From Mermis nigrescens (Eukaryota > Nematoda > Enoplea > Mermithida > Mermithidae), in the NCBI GenBank assembly GCA_036768485.1, contig JAVLUZ010000154.1, positions 32,129,748-32,193,747 of the forward strand: a stretch of DNA of 64,000 nt, given 5' to 3'. Position numbers and translations under genes: made by a program. Shown piece after piece: positions 36,601 through 48,559 of the stretch. The notes beneath the pieces were generated by a model. That model had not been told where the DNA came from. It was given only the letters and a program-made list of their open reading frames with translations, and searched no databases. Within the stretch, counting starts at the first letter, position 1. Each line of letters starts with the position of its first letter.

Positions 36601-37640
36601 AATGAACGAAAAAATGGCCATCAGTCATCCTGGGTAAACATGATGAAATCCCAGAAGAAGAGCCGAAACCAGAACTGCATCTGGAGGAACTCATGCCCTG
36701 AGAAGTTACCACCAGCAACATAGCCGCTGATAACGAAATGTGCCATCAACCGAATAACCAACAATATGTATCAAGACCAAGTCAGAAAACAGCCAGGAAC
36801 AGATGAGCAAAACTATGAATGAAGGCTAATAATTGTATATGAACTTAGAAGAACGGGTAGAAGTAAAGAATTGCAATCCACAATTCAACAGAACTACAAC
36901 AAACAAGGAATCAACAGACAAAATCCCACTATGATACTGCTCATAAAGAACTGGAACAGAACTTTTCTCCTTAAAGGATTGCAAACTGAGAGAGTTGAAA
37001 CTGTTAGTTCAATGCAGTTCAAATCACAAAGAGATCATCGCAATGAATGCATATGTGAAAGGCGTTTGTTTAAACCATTCTGCAAACAGTGAAACGTCAC
37101 AAATGATACACACACAAACAAAGATGTTTCTGAGAACGCTGTCTACTTGAAGATCCCGTTTCCAACGAAGGGTTAGAACTATCCAAATTCTGCAGAATCA
37201 ACAAAAAGAGTTACTGCTTCAATGAATCAATGAAACATTGATACACACACAACGCAGTTAAAACACCATCTACTTTTATATCCCGTTTCCCGTTTACAAT
37301 CAAATTCTTCAAAGAAGGAATGATTTCTAATGCAACTAAATGATGAGTGTCTCTGCATATCAGGCAATGCTTATGGTGTAGCCAGTTTTTAATCTCAGTT
37401 TTTGTACTCACAGAGTTGAACAGTGCTGTTAAGGTGTATTGCAGAAACTTCATTTAATAAAATGCTGAGAAGAAACAAATGGCATCTGCTTCTGCAAATT
37501 ACTGCAAACAAACTGCAGGTAAAAATAAACTCAACAAAGCAGACGAAATCCAAATCAAATGAACGATCAACCATCACAGCAAATGTCAGAAGAACAACCA
37601 AGTCAGCCTTTTGCTAGCCAATAAAAGCCAAGAATTCCTC
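33635..37640 (+). other. 4-kb A-rich, T-poor tract of unknown origin
   Basis: The plus strand is strongly A-rich and T-poor for four kilobases, unlike all its neighbours, with frequent 'cagaa', 'gaaca' and 'aacaaa'. Long open stretches occur in several frames because few T-starting stop codons exist. The longest (35,718-36,233) reads Asn/Lys/Glu-rich text with no domain I recognise. A second stretch near 36,630-36,700 reads KHDEIPEEEPKPELHLEEL in another frame. I cannot say whether this is a decayed coding element or a non-coding purine-rich repeat. Confidence 0.5.
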
Positions 37641-38480
37641 CACATCTGAGAAGGAGAAATGTCCAGAATCATTATGAAAGGATTTTGTTGATGATTTTCA
37701 CTGGGGGCAGATGCCAGTAATTTTCTTTTTTTCTTCCGGAAGTATTTTTCAGTTATAAAGTAGGATATTAAAGCGAAAAGAAGACAAGAAGACCATTGTT
37801 ACACGAATAAAGAAATTTTTTAAAATACAAGAAGAGAAGGTGAAATAGTATGTATTTTTCAAATGAATATTTTAGCTGGTGGTGTATGCAAGTACAATTA
37901 TCGTGGGACGTATTAGAGAAGCTTAGAAATGCTTTTGTAGTATTTACAAGCGTAAAAGCTGTGGAAGAAGATGCAGCTACAGGAATTTTGAAGAAAATAA
38001 CATATTTTCATTGGTTGTATAAATGTGGAACAAGTAAAAATAGATCATTGCAGAAGGTGGAATTGAAGAAGAAGAGTTAAAGTACAGACGTTATGATAAA
38101 GTCCAAAGTTACTAGTAGTATGTATGTGTAGAAGTTATTATGAATTACTTATGTGTTTAGCACGTTTGATGAAGCATATTGGTACAATTAAAATTACAAC
38201 AACAAGCAATGGCGTTTATTTAAATTTAGTATAATACAAAATATTAGAGTTCACGGATCAGTCATGTTGCAAAAATTATTGGTATCCGACGATGAAGACG
38301 ACCGGACACGTACGGTGATTACCTGTCATAAAAACAAACGTTCATCAAGAATGCTTCAAATTATTAACGAACAAGTAAATATTAGTATTATCTGTTTGTC
38401 CACATTTATATGCCTTTCAGACTTTCCAACCCAGTTGAATAATATAATCGATGCACTATTGTGCTTTTATTAGTTAGTTA
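37641..38480 (+). other. Unassigned sequence with short ORFs
   Basis: Two short plus-strand frames (37,850-38,080 and 38,264-38,473; the second begins MLQKLLVSDDEDDRTRT) show no recognisable domain. They may be chance or relics of the LINE region that follows. Confidence 0.25.
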
Positions 38481-38484
38481 CCCA

Positions 38485-39030
38485 AATCATTTTTTTCGCG
38501 TGATAAAGGTAATCTTGTTAAAGCTTATAGTTGTTATGTTAGACCTTTATTAGAGTATTGTTGCAGTGTATGGAACCCCTCTTATCTTAGGGATATAGAT
38601 AGACTGGAAGCTGTTCAACGTAGATTCACTAAATATATTTTTGGTTATAATAATATTCTTTCTTACGAGGATCGTTTAACACAACTTAAATTGTGCAGAC
38701 TTGAATTAAGACGCTTGCAGATTTGTCTGTGTATGATGTATCAAATTATTTGTCATAAATCATGTCTGGAAGCTGATGATTTTTTTGTATTTAATCATAA
38801 ATATTACCCATAGCATTAATAGATTTAAATTAGTTATACCTGTGCATTCTAATTTAGAAAAGTTTGATTTCTTTTACAAATACATCACAGTTTGGAACGA
38901 TCTTCCTGACTTCATTGTTTCTTCCCCTAACCTAAACATATTTAAATATAGATTATCAAACTTTGATTTATCTAGATATCTTGTGGGGCGCATAAAACTT
39001 GTCATTCCATTGACTCGCATGTCCCTTTAC
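38485..39030 (+). mobile_element. LINE relic 4: RT C-terminal region
   Basis: Reads SCYVRPLLEYCCSVWNP, RLEAVQRRFTKYIFGYNN and CRLELRRLQICLCMMYQII. After one stop it reads VWNDLPDFIVSSPNLNIFK, ending SRYLVGRI. This is the conserved post-RT region of a CR1/Jockey-type LINE. It is the best-preserved copy and the reference for relic 1. Upstream RT motifs are absent, as expected for a 5'-truncated insertion. Confidence 0.92.
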
Positions 39031-39489
39031 TAATTCGTAATTGCATTTATTATATATCTTGTCATTTTGTAATTTAACAGTTGGTATTAGTAATAAAATT
39101 TTCTTTCTTCTACTTTTTGGAAAAGGTGCAAAGCGAATACGGTATGCCAAAATTTTTTTGCCAAAATGGTAGAACATGATAAATTGAAGCGCGGAAAGAA
39201 ACATTTGGTGAAAATCTGAGCCATACTTGCAAAGTTGCAGGCAACTCTCGATTTGAGTGTTGCGTGGGACGATTAAACGGCTCGATCCAAGGACTTACAC
39301 ATTTGTCAGAAATAAATAATATGGGCTGAAATTACGGAAGGAAGCATAGCAATGAAGGAGAAAAAAGAAAAAAGGCGCGGAAAGCTGTTTGAAATTTTAA
39401 AAAACTTTTAAAAAATTCATATTTTTTTCATGTTTTTCGGTTTTACTCGATAAGATATACGGAAATCTAAGTTTCTGCTTCAATTATAC

Positions 39490-40117
39490 CCAGGCTTAGG
39501 CTTAGTATATCTTAAAAGGTGTATCAAGCTGCTTAGGTCGAGGTCGCTCCCACTCAGGTCGATGTATAGATGCTTAGGTCGATGTATAGATGCTCAGATC
39601 GATGTATAGATGCTTAGGTCGATGTATAGATGCTTAGGTCGATGTATAGATGCTTAGGTCGATGTATAGATGCTTAGGTCGACGTAAATTGGGTATCTAC
39701 ATGTGATTCTGCATTCAGCTGTTTGAATCTTCAAATACTTAGGTCGAGAAGAGGCTAATTAAAGAAACCTATAGCTTTTGTAATATTGATCATAGACGGA
39801 TGAAATTTTTTTTCCGCGCTTTCTTTCAACATTTTCTATGTACTGAGCGAAAAAATCCGCTCTTCTGAAGTTTATTTCTTCGTATTCTGAAAGTACCATA
39901 GTCTTAAGTTACTCCAGGTCGATGTATAGATGCTTAGGTCGTTGTATAGATGCTCAGATCGATGTACAGATGCTTAGGTCGATGTATAGATGCTTAGGTC
40001 GATGTATAGATGCTTAGGTCAAAGTATAGATGCTTAGGTCGATGTATAGATGCTTATATCGACGTAAATTGGGTATCTACATGTGATTCTGCATTCAGCT
40101 GTTTGAATCTTCAAATA
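39490..40117 (+). repeat. Minisatellite element, 20-bp unit (aggtcgatgtatagatgctt)
   Basis: Arrays at 39,550-39,680 and 39,915-40,065 are separated by 'ttcaaatacttaggtcgaga' and 'gctcttctgaagtttatttc' blocks. More copies lie at 41,195-41,340, 41,750-42,130 and, inverted, 32,850-33,128. Confidence 0.9.
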
Positions 40118-41029
40118 CAGTCGAACTTGCTTAATGCGTACACCCAAGGGACCAAGCCCTTCTGTATGCATTATCCGAGTGCACGCATTATCCGAATACC
40201 CCAGATTTTTAGCAAGGAATACACTATTATGCGATAAAATCAGCAATACAAGTCTGCTTTAACATATTTTCACGCTTGAAGTCACTAAAATTTTCGATAT
40301 CATTCATTTCGCTGGATAGCTTTGTGTCACAATTGTCCTGTGCCATTAAAAACTTTCGTATGTTCGATATACTCAGTTTTTTAATCCTGACAGCTCGGAA
40401 CCGTTTCTGTTTCTCCTAGATCGTCCAGGTCAAGAAACTAAATATTATGCACATTTACATAACAAATAGGCGCAACACTCCTCTCGATGTGCCTAAAGTA
40501 CTCGCATAAACACAGAACTTGCGGTGATTTGTCAACATTTTTAAATTTGTCTCCAGAGAAACTTTGTTTTTTGGAAAAAACCATAACCAATCAAAAATAA
40601 CAATTCGCTTAAGGCTGAATGCCCTTAAAAATTTAGAATTCTAAGCTTTTCAAAGAAAGCTAAAGATCCAGACTAATTATACACATTTAAGGAAACAGGC
40701 TCGCACAACACAGAAGTCAATTTGACCAAAGTACTTGTATAAACACGGATCTTTAGTAGAAAAAGAAAATGTATTAAAATTTAAAATGATGCACATCAAT
40801 GATAGCAGAGAGACGCAAACATTTCGAGCTGATCGCATTATCTGAGGTGAAAAAATACACGCTGTATGCATTAAGCCGGAGTAGTTTAACATGCAGGCAT
40901 AGGCCCATAGATGGGCACTTGTTTACTTTAGTCCCAATCGAATTTTTTCTATCTTTTTTAACATTATGGTATATACAGCATTACACCATTATGATATATC
41001 TATCATATGATATAATCCTTCATTTTCTT

Positions 41030-41125
41030 CAGTTTTTTTTAAATTGTTTTAAAATTTTTTTTAATTTTTTTTATTTTTTTTATTTTTTTTATTTTTTTCA
41101 TTTTTTTCATTCTTTTCAGATTTAT
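41030..41125 (+). repeat. Poly-T/ATTTTTTT low-complexity tract
   Basis: Runs of T interrupted by single A or C every 8-9 bases. Confidence 0.9.
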
Positions 41126-41385
41126 AATAAATTTTTGCAATTATCTACTTGATAAGATTAGGAAAATGTAAGTTTTTGCTTCCAATATATTTAGGCTTAG
41201 GCTTAGTATATCTGAAAAGGTGTTTTAAGCTGCTTAGGTCGAGGTCGCTCCCGCTCAGGTCATTGTATAGATGCTTAGGTCGATGTATAGATGCTTAGGT
41301 CGATGTATAGATGCTTAGGTCGATGTATAGATGCTAAGTACCATTCTCTCATTACTTCGCTTTTATTTCTTACGAAAAGGTAGCC

Positions 41386-41460
41386 TAGCCGATTGGTAAC
41401 ATGTTGCGCTGTAGAGTGATAGGTCGGAGGGTCAAAACCTGTCACCTGGAAAGTTATTTT
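41386..41460 (+). repeat. tRNA-like SINE head
   Basis: GGTAGCCTAGCCGATTGGTA resembles an A box, and GGAGGGTCAAAACC, about 40 bases on, a B box. No full cloverleaf, so a SINE promoter relic is more likely than a tRNA gene. Confidence 0.5.
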
Positions 41461-41747
41461 CTGTCTCGGGAAAACTCGTGTGAGAACCCTGTGTTAAAAA
41501 AAAGATGGAAAAAATTCACCCTGTATATACCCTAACGTTAAAAAAGATAGAAAAATTGATAGGGACGTAAAGTAAATAAGTACCCATAGATGAAATCGGC
41601 TGTACGCATTACGCATTAAGCCGAGTTCGCATAATCCCATGCTATTGCCTTATGTTTTACATGGGCTTTCGGTCCGGACCTAGCAATACTGTACGCATTA
41701 TGCGAGAAAACGCATTATCCCGTGTACGCATTATCGAAGTTCGACTG

Positions 41748-42130
41748 TACTTAGGTCGAGTAGATGCTTGCATAGGTCGAGAAGAGGCTAATTAAGGAAA
41801 CCCATAGCTTTTGTAATATTGATCAAAGACGGATGAATATTTTTTCCGCGCTTTCTTTGAACATGTTTTAAGTACTGAGCAAAAAATCCGCTCTTCTGAA
41901 GTTTATTTCATAGTATCCTGAAAGTACCATATTCTTAACTTACTCCAAATCTTCAAATACTTAGGTCGAGAAGAGGCTAATTAAAGAAACCCATAGCTTT
42001 TGTAATATTGATCATAGACAAATGAAATTTTTTCCGCGCTTCCTTTCAACATGTTCTAAGTACTGAGAGAAAAATCCGCTCTTCTGAAGTTTATTTTTTA
42101 GTTTTCTGAAAGTACCATATTTTAAGTTAC
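41748..42130 (+). repeat. Further copies of the minisatellite-element flank
   Basis: Two direct ~190-bp copies of 'aggtcgagaagaggctaatt', 'cttttgtaatattgatca' and 'ccgctcttctgaagtttatt', matching 39,755-39,905. Confidence 0.85.
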
Positions 42131-42986
42131 TCACAGGAAGTGATTGAGAGAAAGAATTTCCAATTTTTACCTGTTGGAAACAGCCCAAAAAAGTGCCACG
42201 GGCCCCTCAAAAAACTGCCAGCCGGTGGTTAAGCATCGAAGTGAAAGACTTCCAAAAATTGAGAAACTGCCAAAACAGTAGTAAAACCGGCACCAACCTG
42301 GCAAAACACTGCCCTGCCCCCCACAACAGTGTTGCCAGGTCCCAAAATTCAGATTCTCCTGCACAGAGGTAAAATTGGGGAAAAATTCTCCTGCAATTCT
42401 CCTGAAAATATTTTGATTCTCCTGAAAATTCTCCTGGCTCATATTTTGCAGGAAAGGTTGTACAGCAGATCTACAATTGTATGTACACATGCATATCAAG
42501 CATGCTCAGGCCAATTTACCTTGGTTCACCCAACTATTTTATTCTGATCTCTTGCCTGTTAATCCTAAGGACACTCAAGGCTAAATAATGAACATTAATT
42601 CTCTCACAAAAAGCTCATGGAGCATATCTGCATTATACAGGCAGATGCAAAAATAATGGAAGACTAATGCTGCACCACAAAGTATAACATTTTATTCAAC
42701 ATCAACAGCTGACAAACATTCAATAACAGATTCCTGATCTTCATCAGGATATACTGCTCAAGGGCCTAAGCTAAAGAGGTCGCATTGTTTACAATACACA
42801 TTATTCGAAAAAAACAGTTTCTGTGCTTAAAACAGTGACCGCCAATTTTCAGTTGCACTTACATCATCAAAAATTTCTGAAAAGAGCCCTGTTTGCAATG
42901 TCTTTTGAAAAAATAAATAATACTTTATTACTAATTGTATGTACTTCAGTAGCAAGCAAATCCTTACGTTTTGAAATATATCAAAA

Positions 42987-44562
42987 AAATGTTTATAGGC
43001 GCTTTGCAAACACCGTTTTTTTCCCAGCGATTTGGTTGACATTATAGACCGAACCCAAAATTTTTTTCCACTTTTTCCGACTTTTTTCCACATTTTTTGG
43101 GAGGTCTAAAAACGTTCGAAATAGAGCGCCTGTGTTGAAAAATCAGTGTTTTTAAGTGGAAAATTTTATGTACACATGCAATAGCGGTGTTTGATGCACT
43201 TTTTGTATAAAAATTTCGCGCTCTACAAGAATATCACGATCAGTAACGTTATTTATGTTGAAACTTGAATTTCCTTCCTTCAGTAAAGCATTTTAGCCAA
43301 TTCTGAAGTCGTTTTTGACAATTAAAACTATAATTTATCAAATGGCGCGAAGCGCTAGAAAATTTTGAAATTTTAGCTCTTTAAATCATTTTTGCATTTC
43401 AAAAACTGTGCAGAAGGTAAGGATTTTCAATCGTAGTGGAGTTCTAGGACCAGATTATCGATAAAAAATGCTGCAATTGGCGCCGCGCGGCTTAAACAAC
43501 AATAACAAGTAAGAATTAAATCAATTCGGCGCGAAGCGCCGAAAATTTTTTGTAGTTTCACCTCTCTGAAACGCATTTTTGCATTACAAAAACTAACCGA
43601 ATCCGTGCAGAAGATAAGGATTTTCAATCGTAGTAAAGTTCTAGATCAAATTTTCGATAAAAATGCTGCAGTTGACGCGGCGCGGCTCAAATATTAATAA
43701 CAAAAAAAATTAAATCAATTCGGCGCGAAGCGCCGAAAAATTTTTGTAGTTTCACTTCTCTAAAACGCATTTTTGCATTAAAAAACTAACTGAATCCGTG
43801 CAGAAAATAAGGATTTTCAATCGTAGTAAAGTTCTAGATCAAATTGTCGATAAAAATGCTGCAGTTGACGCGGCGCGGCTCAAATATTAATAACAAAAAA
43901 GAATTAAATCAATTCGGCGCGAAGCGCCGAAAAATTTTTGTAGTTTCACTTCTCTAAAACGCATTTTTGCATTACAAAAACTAACTGAATCCGTGCAGAA
44001 GATAAGGATTTTCAATCGTAGTGAAGTTCTAGACCAGATTGTCGATAAAAATGCTGCAATTGGCGCGGCGCGGCTTAAGGATTAAAATCGAAAAATTCGG
44101 TGCTTCGCGCCGGTTTATTCTATTATTTGGCAGTTTCTACCGTTTTATTGGTGGAAAATCAAAAAATTAGCGCTTCGCGCGCATAAGAAGCATTTTTTCC
44201 GTCAAAAACATGAAAAAAATTTTGAGAAAATTTAATTTTTTTAATGGCTTAAATCGTGCAGGATGATGTGAAAAGCCCAAAAAACACGTTATTTAACGGC
44301 CCTGCGCGTTTTTACGAGTTTTTTTAGACGAAAAAAATTTTTTTGGAATTCCCCCCTGGCGAAAATCCTGGCTACGCCTATGCGAAGCGCCGAAAAATTT
44401 TTGAAGTTTTAACTCTCTAAAACGCATTTTTAACATTACAAAAAGTTTCCACAAATGCCAACCAAGCCCAAAAATTTTTTCCATTTCCCAAAATTTTGGT
44501 TGACAAATAGACCAAAAAGTGGAAAAAACGGTGTTTGCAAACGTCTATGAAACTGATAAAAA
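42987..44562. mobile_element. Nested inverted-repeat element (TTTGCAAACACCGTTTTTTCC)
   Basis: Inverted termini around TTTGCAAACACCG and a following 'ccactttttcc' block. It encloses the 195-bp tandem array. Exact borders and target duplication are uncertain. Confidence 0.7.
43421..44090. repeat. ~195-bp tandem repeats, each with a GGCGCGAAGCGCC hairpin
   Basis: 'ggattttcaatcgtag' recurs at 43,421, 43,618, 43,811 and 44,006. Each unit has 'gctgcagttgacgcggcgc' and the hairpin motif (about 43,528, 43,722 and 43,915; an upstream one at 43,344). Confidence 0.92.
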
Positions 44563-45114
44563 CAATTAGACGGTGTGTAAAGCTATGTATTTCTGCACTT
44601 CGTGATATTAAGTGAATAAATAAATGAATGAATGAATGATTTACTACGGAAGCACGAAACTTATTTGGATATAGTTATAACTTAACACTTAGGTCTTAAC
44701 TATGAACGAAATAAATTCTTAATGTGAAACAACTGACTAACTACAGTAAGTACAGTAAGAAGGTTAATGTATGATAATCATTATAACTTGCTGTTTAAGT
44801 TTTGAAAATTCTCCTGAATTCTCCTAGATTTTCAGGATTCTCCTGAATTCTCCTGACATTTTAAAATTCTCCTGCATTCTCCTGCATGTTTACAACTTCT
44901 CCTGAAATTTCTCCTGAAAAGCCCATTCTCCTGCTCCTGCTCCTGAAAATTTTAGAATTCTCCTGCACCTGGCAACCCTGCCCCACAATATAGAACACAG
45001 TAATGAGTGCGTAAAATCTCATTTGCGTCAATTTATCAACATGCTTATTGATAACAAACGAAACTTAATAATGAAGGCGTAAAATTCTGATTTTATCATC
45101 TGTCCTTACTGCAG

Positions 45115-45289
45115 TCTGCTTCATACTACCTTGAAAGGATATCTTCCGGCAATAAAAAGGAAGATTTCGATTCTTAGGGAACGTTTCATGGCAATTAGAG
45201 AAAGCGATCGGCTATCACAGCGGAAGCATATACCTCAGTCTATTTCGAGGAACGTTGTACCTACAGGGAGAGCGTTTTCAGCAGTATAA
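45115..45289 (+). CDS. Candidate orphan terminal exon, unrecognised
   Basis: After a good acceptor (CCTTACTGCAG|) an open frame of 57 codons reads LLHTTLKGYLPAIKRKISIL, then RERFMAIRESDRLSQRK and ends TGRAFSAV-stop. The splice-like start, amphipathic basic content and clean stop look exon-like. I recognise no family and see no upstream exon, because a hAT element occupies the preceding 2.6 kb. It may be chance. Confidence 0.3.
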
Positions 45290-45554
45290 AGATGCATCTA
45301 TAAAAGTAATTATAGTCTGTAGTGTATGAATTCGTGCGGAAAAAGTACCTAATTTCCTTACTTTAGCATAGCACTCTAATTTTCCCTTGCTCAATGGAGT
45401 AGGGCTCGAATTTTTCTATAAGTCGCCGGTCGTGATATTGCGAAATCAGTTTACAGTAATGAGGAAATTGATTTTGCCGAGCAAATAAATGCTCTAGGAT
45501 AAAAAACGGACTACAATTTACAATCGCCTTGTTACACTAAAGCCCTGTTCAGAA

Positions 45555-45787
45555 GTAAAAGTCGGCGATATCGCCGATTTTGTCGGCCATATTGCCGATT
45601 TTACCGTTTCAGTCGGGAAAGTCGCCGACAAAAATCGGGAAAGTCGGCGTTATCGTTGACGAAAGTCGGAAAAATCGGCGATATCGCCGACTGAAAATCG
45701 GGAAAATCGTAAGAATAGGCGATATCACCGACAAAAATCGGGAAAGTCCGCGATTTCGCCGACTAAAATCGGGAAAGTCGGCAATAG
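45555..45787. repeat. Tandem repeats containing the 16-bp palindrome TCGGCGATATCGCCGA
   Basis: Units of 'aaaatcgggaaagtcggcg' and 'atatcgccgac' type. The palindrome is exact near 45,564-45,579 and 45,676-45,691 and degenerate elsewhere. Lies directly against the second large palindrome. Confidence 0.85.
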
Positions 45788-46109
45788 ATCAACGTAATTT
45801 TTCAAAAAATGAGCCTCCTGGTTTGAAAAAAGCGTTAAACAACTTCCAGTATATTCGCTTTACTCAGCAGATAATTGTCGATAACGACGTAAAAATTCAA
45901 ATATTTGTGTATCTTGACAGTAAAATTCTTGAAAAAGAAAAGCTAAAAATTTCAATATAGTGATCCTCTTGGTTTGAAATTTTGGGTCGTTATCCTCGAT
46001 TGTTTGAATTTTTACGTTAAACAAACGTATGAAAAAGAACATCGTTCTTTACAATGCATAACGTTTTTAGTCATTTGAGCCCCGACAGTAACAACAATTC
46101 AAACAACAT

Positions 46110-46312
46110 TAACGTAATTTTTCAAAACTCGTTGATTAATGTAATTTTTCAAAACTCGTTGATTAACGTAATTTTTCAAAACTCGTTGATTAACGTAATT
46201 TTTCAAAACTCGTTGATTAACGTAATTTTTCAAAACTCGTTGATTAACGTAATTTTTCAAACCTCATTGATTAACGTAATTTTTCAAAACTCGTTGATTA
46301 ACGTAATTTTTC
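46110..46312 (+). repeat. 27-bp tandem repeats, left arm (about eight units)
   Basis: Unit gattaacgtaatttttcaaa plus actcgtt. The open frame over it (NVIFQNSLI repeated) is a repeat translation. Confidence 0.95.
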
Positions 46313-46954
46313 AAAGGACTTTGAAGCGAAAACAGTGTTGTAGACACCAATATAACCTGCTTTCCGATTGTATTATATACTGTAGCTGCTCAAACAACCG
46401 CAATCAATGAAAACATAAGCGCTACACTTATACAGATTTTGCAGCGCTGTATAGGGCACTACGCAACACTAAACGGCATGCAGTGGGTTCAGGGAAATGC
46501 TGATTTAGGGTAACAGTACCTTTGGTGAGACAGGGGTGACCCTGAATGTGGGGGTGATCCAGTTATGCAACTAAAACTAAAATATCTTAGGAACCAGCAG
46601 ACCGATTGAGTTGAAAAATTTGGGTATGGAACGGATATGCACTAGCCACACGCGTATGGTACCTGTATATCTCTGGGATGATTGACTCCAGATGGGTGCT
46701 TCCTGAGAAGGGGTGACCCTGGATAAACTAAAAATCAAAATGTTTTACGAAACCAGTGTTTGTACCAACTGAGGGAAAATTCCGGAACGGTAAGTAGAGA
46801 CTCAATTAGGAGTCCCTTGAACAGGGCAGCTTCTTTTAATTCTGTTTGGCCGACCAGACCATGCCCCAGCACCGATCAACCGTGTCATCTGGCCGACTAG
46901 AATCATTGAAGAAGCCATTTGTGCAGTGAAAACCTGATACAGTAATAAGACTTT

Positions 46955-47990
46955 TATTGAAAATAAGCCGTTTGGAAAGGAATAGACTATAGTAGGAATC
47001 CTCTTAAGCCGACCAGATTTTCGAAATATTTTTAGACTAAAATCACCACATCGCCGACCGTCTCACCTGGCCGACTAGATCCAAATCTTAAAAACGGAAG
47101 ATTTATGAGCAGTAGAAATCCCTCTAAGCAGACCAGATTTTCCAAATTTTTTGAGAATGACATCGCCGCATCGCCGACCGTCCCGCCTGGCCAACTAGAC
47201 CCAATGTTATATAACAGAAAGCCTATAACTGGTATAGTCCCCTTTTAGCCAACCAGATTTTTGAAATTTTGTTTAACCGACCATACCACATCACTGATCG
47301 TCCCATCTGGTCGACTAAATTCAAATTTTTGCAACAGAAAACACATGAGTAGTGGGAATCCTTTAAGCCGACCAGATATCCGAAATTTTGTTGGATGAAG
47401 CCTACTACATCACCGACCGTCCCATCTAGCCGACTAGATCCAAATTTTTGTAACACAAAATTTATGAGCAGTAGGAATCCTCTAAGCTGATCAGATTTTC
47501 GAAATTTTTCTTGAATGACATAAACACATCGCTGACCGTCCCGCCTGGCCGACTAGACCCAATTTTATATAACAGAAAGCCTATAACTGGTATAACTCCC
47601 TTTTAGCTAACTAGATTTTTGAAATTTTGTTTAACCGACCATACCACATCACTGACCGTCCCATCTGGTCGACTAAATTTAAATTTTTGCAACAGAAAAC
47701 ACATGAGCAGTGGGAAGCCTTTAAGCCGACCAGATTTTTTAAATTTTATTTGACCGACCATACCACATCACTGACCATCCCTTCTGGCCGGCTAAATTCA
47801 AATTTTTGCAACAGAAAATTTATGAGCAGTGGGAATCCCTTTGAACCGTCCAGATTTTTAAAATTTTGTTTGACCGGCCATGCCAAATATCATATTTCTA
47901 AATTTGTTTTTGGACCGACAACACCACATCACTGACCGTACCATCTGTCCGACTAGACCTAAATTTTTATAAGAAAGCCCTTTAAGCCGA
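46955..47990 (+). repeat. ~120-bp tandem repeats, left arm (about eight units)
   Basis: 'accacatcactgaccgtccc' recurs every ~120 bases (about 47,165, 47,285, 47,405, 47,525, 47,645, 47,763 and 47,925) with 'taagccgaccagattttt' between. Confidence 0.92.
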
Positions 47991-48540
47991 CCAGATTCTT
48001 AAATGCTTTTCTTCAAAGCTCGATTTTTAAGTGATTGGCAATGTTTTTATGAACAATTATGAAATTTTGTGCTCATAAGTCTTTAGATATATTTCTTAAT
48101 TTTGACATTAAGATTTGGCATGCAATTTCATGTACCGTTGTTTAAAGCACGTCTTATTCCACTTTTTTATTCCCCCAAATTCCTATCAATTGAAAACAAA
48201 CAACTTTTCTCTAATTGCGACGTACAGAGCCAAAGTGACTCGAACTGTAAATGAAGATCAGAAACAATTGGGATCAACTCAGGCTTTAAGTCATATTTGT
48301 CAAATAAAAACCTATGCTTTCAATCTACTATGAACAAAATAATAACATTAACTATATAGAACTTGCCTTGTGTTTAAGGAACATAAGAGGCCATTCTCAG
48401 GCTCCGGGATACTTGCAAAGAAGGGCTACATTCCCAACATTGAGGGATGCCCGCGTTTCCAGAATGAATTACACACATGATATATGTATGTTGTATGCAT
48501 TGAGCTAGGCTGACACCCAAGGTCGGCTTAGAGGAACTGG
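47990..48540. other. Unique centre of the second palindrome
   Basis: Not repeated in the arms. Two short overlapping plus-strand frames (48,115-48,333 and 48,314-48,508) show no recognisable domain. Confidence 0.5.
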
Positions 48541-48559
48541 TCAGCTTAGAGTGATTCCC

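Larger units (their letters stand above)
40118..41747. mobile_element. pogo/Tigger-like element (1,630 bp) with TA target duplication
   Basis: Termini are CAGTCGAACTTGCTTAATGC and, inverted, CAGTCGAACTTCGATAATGC. The host TA is duplicated (40,116-40,117 and 41,748-41,749). The empty site ttcaaaTActtaggtcg is preserved at about 39,750 and 41,947, which fixes the borders. Internal 'gcattaagccg' and 'cgcattatcc' repeats recur. No transposase ORF. It contains a secondary minisatellite-element insertion (41,195-41,340). Confidence 0.92.
42327..44980. mobile_element. Non-autonomous hAT element (2,654 bp) with exact 8-bp duplication
   Basis: Starts CAGTGTTGCCAGGTCC and ends CACCTGGCAACCCTG. The flank CCCCACAA is duplicated exactly (42,319-42,326 and 44,981-44,988). 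Both ends carry TTCTCCTG arrays (42,350-42,440; 44,808-44,970). It contains a nested inverted-repeat element (about 42,987-44,562) and no transposase. Confidence 0.94.

Noticed and set aside
40799..41152. Phe-rich frame ending in FFYFFYFFHFF
   Set aside because: Poly-T low-complexity tract within the pogo-like element.
46054..46410. 118-codon frame with NVIFQNSLI repeats
   Set aside because: Translation of the 27-bp tandem array (unit divisible by three).
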